NCBI GenBank assembly: GCA_030039615.1
Contig: JASHVF010000078.1
Location: forward strand, 1-6,120
DNA length: 6,120 nucleotides
Direction of reading: 5' to 3'
Source: Gammaproteobacteria bacterium
GTDB lineage: Bacteria > Pseudomonadota > Gammaproteobacteria > Steroidobacterales > Steroidobacteraceae
A program made the position numbers and the translations under genes. This document shows, in pieces, positions 5,528-6,120 of this stretch (position 1 is its first letter; each line of letters begins with the position of its first letter). A model generated the notes under the pieces. That model was not told where the DNA came from. It saw only the letters and a list, made by a program, of their open reading frames with translations, and searched no databases.

Positions 5528-6120
5528 TCAGGCCTTGCGGCGCGCCCGCGGGTGTGCAGCGTCGTAGATGCGGGCCAGGTGCTGGAAATCAAGATGGGTG
5601 TAGATCTGGGTGGTGGAGATGTCGGCGTGCCCGAGCAGCTCCTGCACGCCGCGCAGCTCGCCACCCGACTCGAGCAGGTGCGAGGCAAAGGAATGCCTGA
5701 ACAGGTGCGGGTGCACGTGCACGCCGAGCCCCTGGCGCCGCGCCCAGTAGCCGACCCGCGCCTGGATGGCGCGGGCACCGAGACGGCGGCCGCTGCGGCC
5801 GACGAACAGCGCGAGCTCGTCGGCGCGGGCCAGCGCGGTGCGCTCCTTGAGCCAGGCACGCAGCGCCGCGAGCGCCAGCCGTCCCACCGGCACGATGCGC
5901 GACTTGCGCCCCTTGCCGAGCACCCGCACGGTGCGATCCTTGAGATCGATGTCGCCGAGGTCGAGGGCCACGAGCTCGGCGAGCCGCAGCCCCGAGGAGT
6001 ACAAGAGCTCCATCAGCGCGCGGTCGCGGGCGGTGAGTCCTCCGCCCGCCGGCAGCTGCAGCAGCCGCGCCATCTGGTCGGCATCGAGGGTCTGCGGCAG
6101 CCGCCGCGGCGCCTTCGGCG
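5528..6120 (-). CDS. xerC: XerC tyrosine recombinase (C-terminal 196 residues; N-terminus off the window)
   Basis: Site-specific recombinase that acts with XerD at dif to resolve chromosome dimers. The reading frame is open to the right edge, so the ATG at 6073 is internal: the codons before it encode PKAPRRLPQTLDADQ, which matches the conserved start of the XerC catalytic domain. Catalytic residues are all present: Arg in SGLRLAEL (codon 5986-5984), Lys in LGKGRKSR (5914-5912), His and Arg in HPHLFRHSFA, His in LLGHADI, and nucleophile Tyr in TTQIYTHLDF. Spacings Arg-Lys (24), Arg-His (23) and His-Tyr (9) equal those of E. coli XerC. The ending HLARIYDAAHPRARRKA is a XerC rather than XerD or phage integrase signature. 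About 100 residues of the DNA-binding N-terminal domain are missing beyond the window. It is followed by hslV after 53 bp, probably in the same transcript. Confidence 0.96.
   Translation of the reverse strand, partial: PKAPRRLPQTLDADQMARLLQLPAGGGLTARDRALMELLYSSGLRLAELVALDLGDIDLKDRTVRVLGKGRKSRIVPVGRLALAALRAWLKERTALARADELALFVGRSGRRLGARAIQARVGYWARRQGLGVHVHPHLFRHSFASHLLESGGELRGVQELLGHADISTTQIYTHLDFQHLARIYDAAHPRARRKA

Noticed and set aside
4635..5567. Plus-strand open frame (310 codons) across the hslU-hslV junction
   Set aside because: It is antisense to two intact genes and spans their boundary; a GC-rich shadow frame.
5528..6120. Phage or integron integrase as evidence of a mobile element
   Set aside because: The sequence and ending are those of housekeeping XerC, and it sits with hslVU; no attachment site, tRNA or phage genes are present.

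Overview
The window is GC-rich, densely coding bacterial DNA carrying five genes, two of them cut by the window edges. The gene set (TonB-dependent receptor, HslVU protease, XerC with a typical gammaproteobacterial C-terminus) indicates a Gram-negative proteobacterium. The adjacent order xerC-hslV-hslU on one strand is, from general knowledge, a layout of Xanthomonadales-type Gammaproteobacteria and relatives (Steroidobacter/Nevskia-like lineages) and not of E. coli. The lineage is an inference; no marker here settles genus.

Left part (1-3460): a divergent pair. An exported amidase-signature hydrolase runs leftward off the window (1-695, minus strand). A TonB-dependent outer-membrane receptor runs rightward (893-3460). 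They share a 197-bp intergenic region that holds a perfect TATAAT box for the receptor, an inverted repeat just upstream of that box, and a short leader able to form two mutually exclusive hairpins. Together they look like a nutrient-scavenging pair (outer-membrane import plus periplasmic amide hydrolysis), but no substrate can be read from the sequence.

Centre (3461-3532): a 72-bp convergent intergenic region with one strong 12-bp hairpin flanked by T-rich sequence on both strands. It is a bidirectional terminator ending both the receptor transcript and the hslU transcript.

Right part (3533-6120): a minus-strand housekeeping cluster read xerC (5' end off the window), hslV, hslU. XerC resolves chromosome dimers. 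HslV and HslU form the two-component ATP-dependent protease, with only 4 bp between the two genes. All catalytic residues that should be visible are intact. HslV carries an 11-residue leader before its catalytic threonine.

I found no mobile element, CRISPR array, tRNA, rRNA or new multigene defence-like system. The points worth a second look are the divergent regulatory region, the amidase/receptor pairing, the local cysteine pairs of the receptor and the HslV leader.
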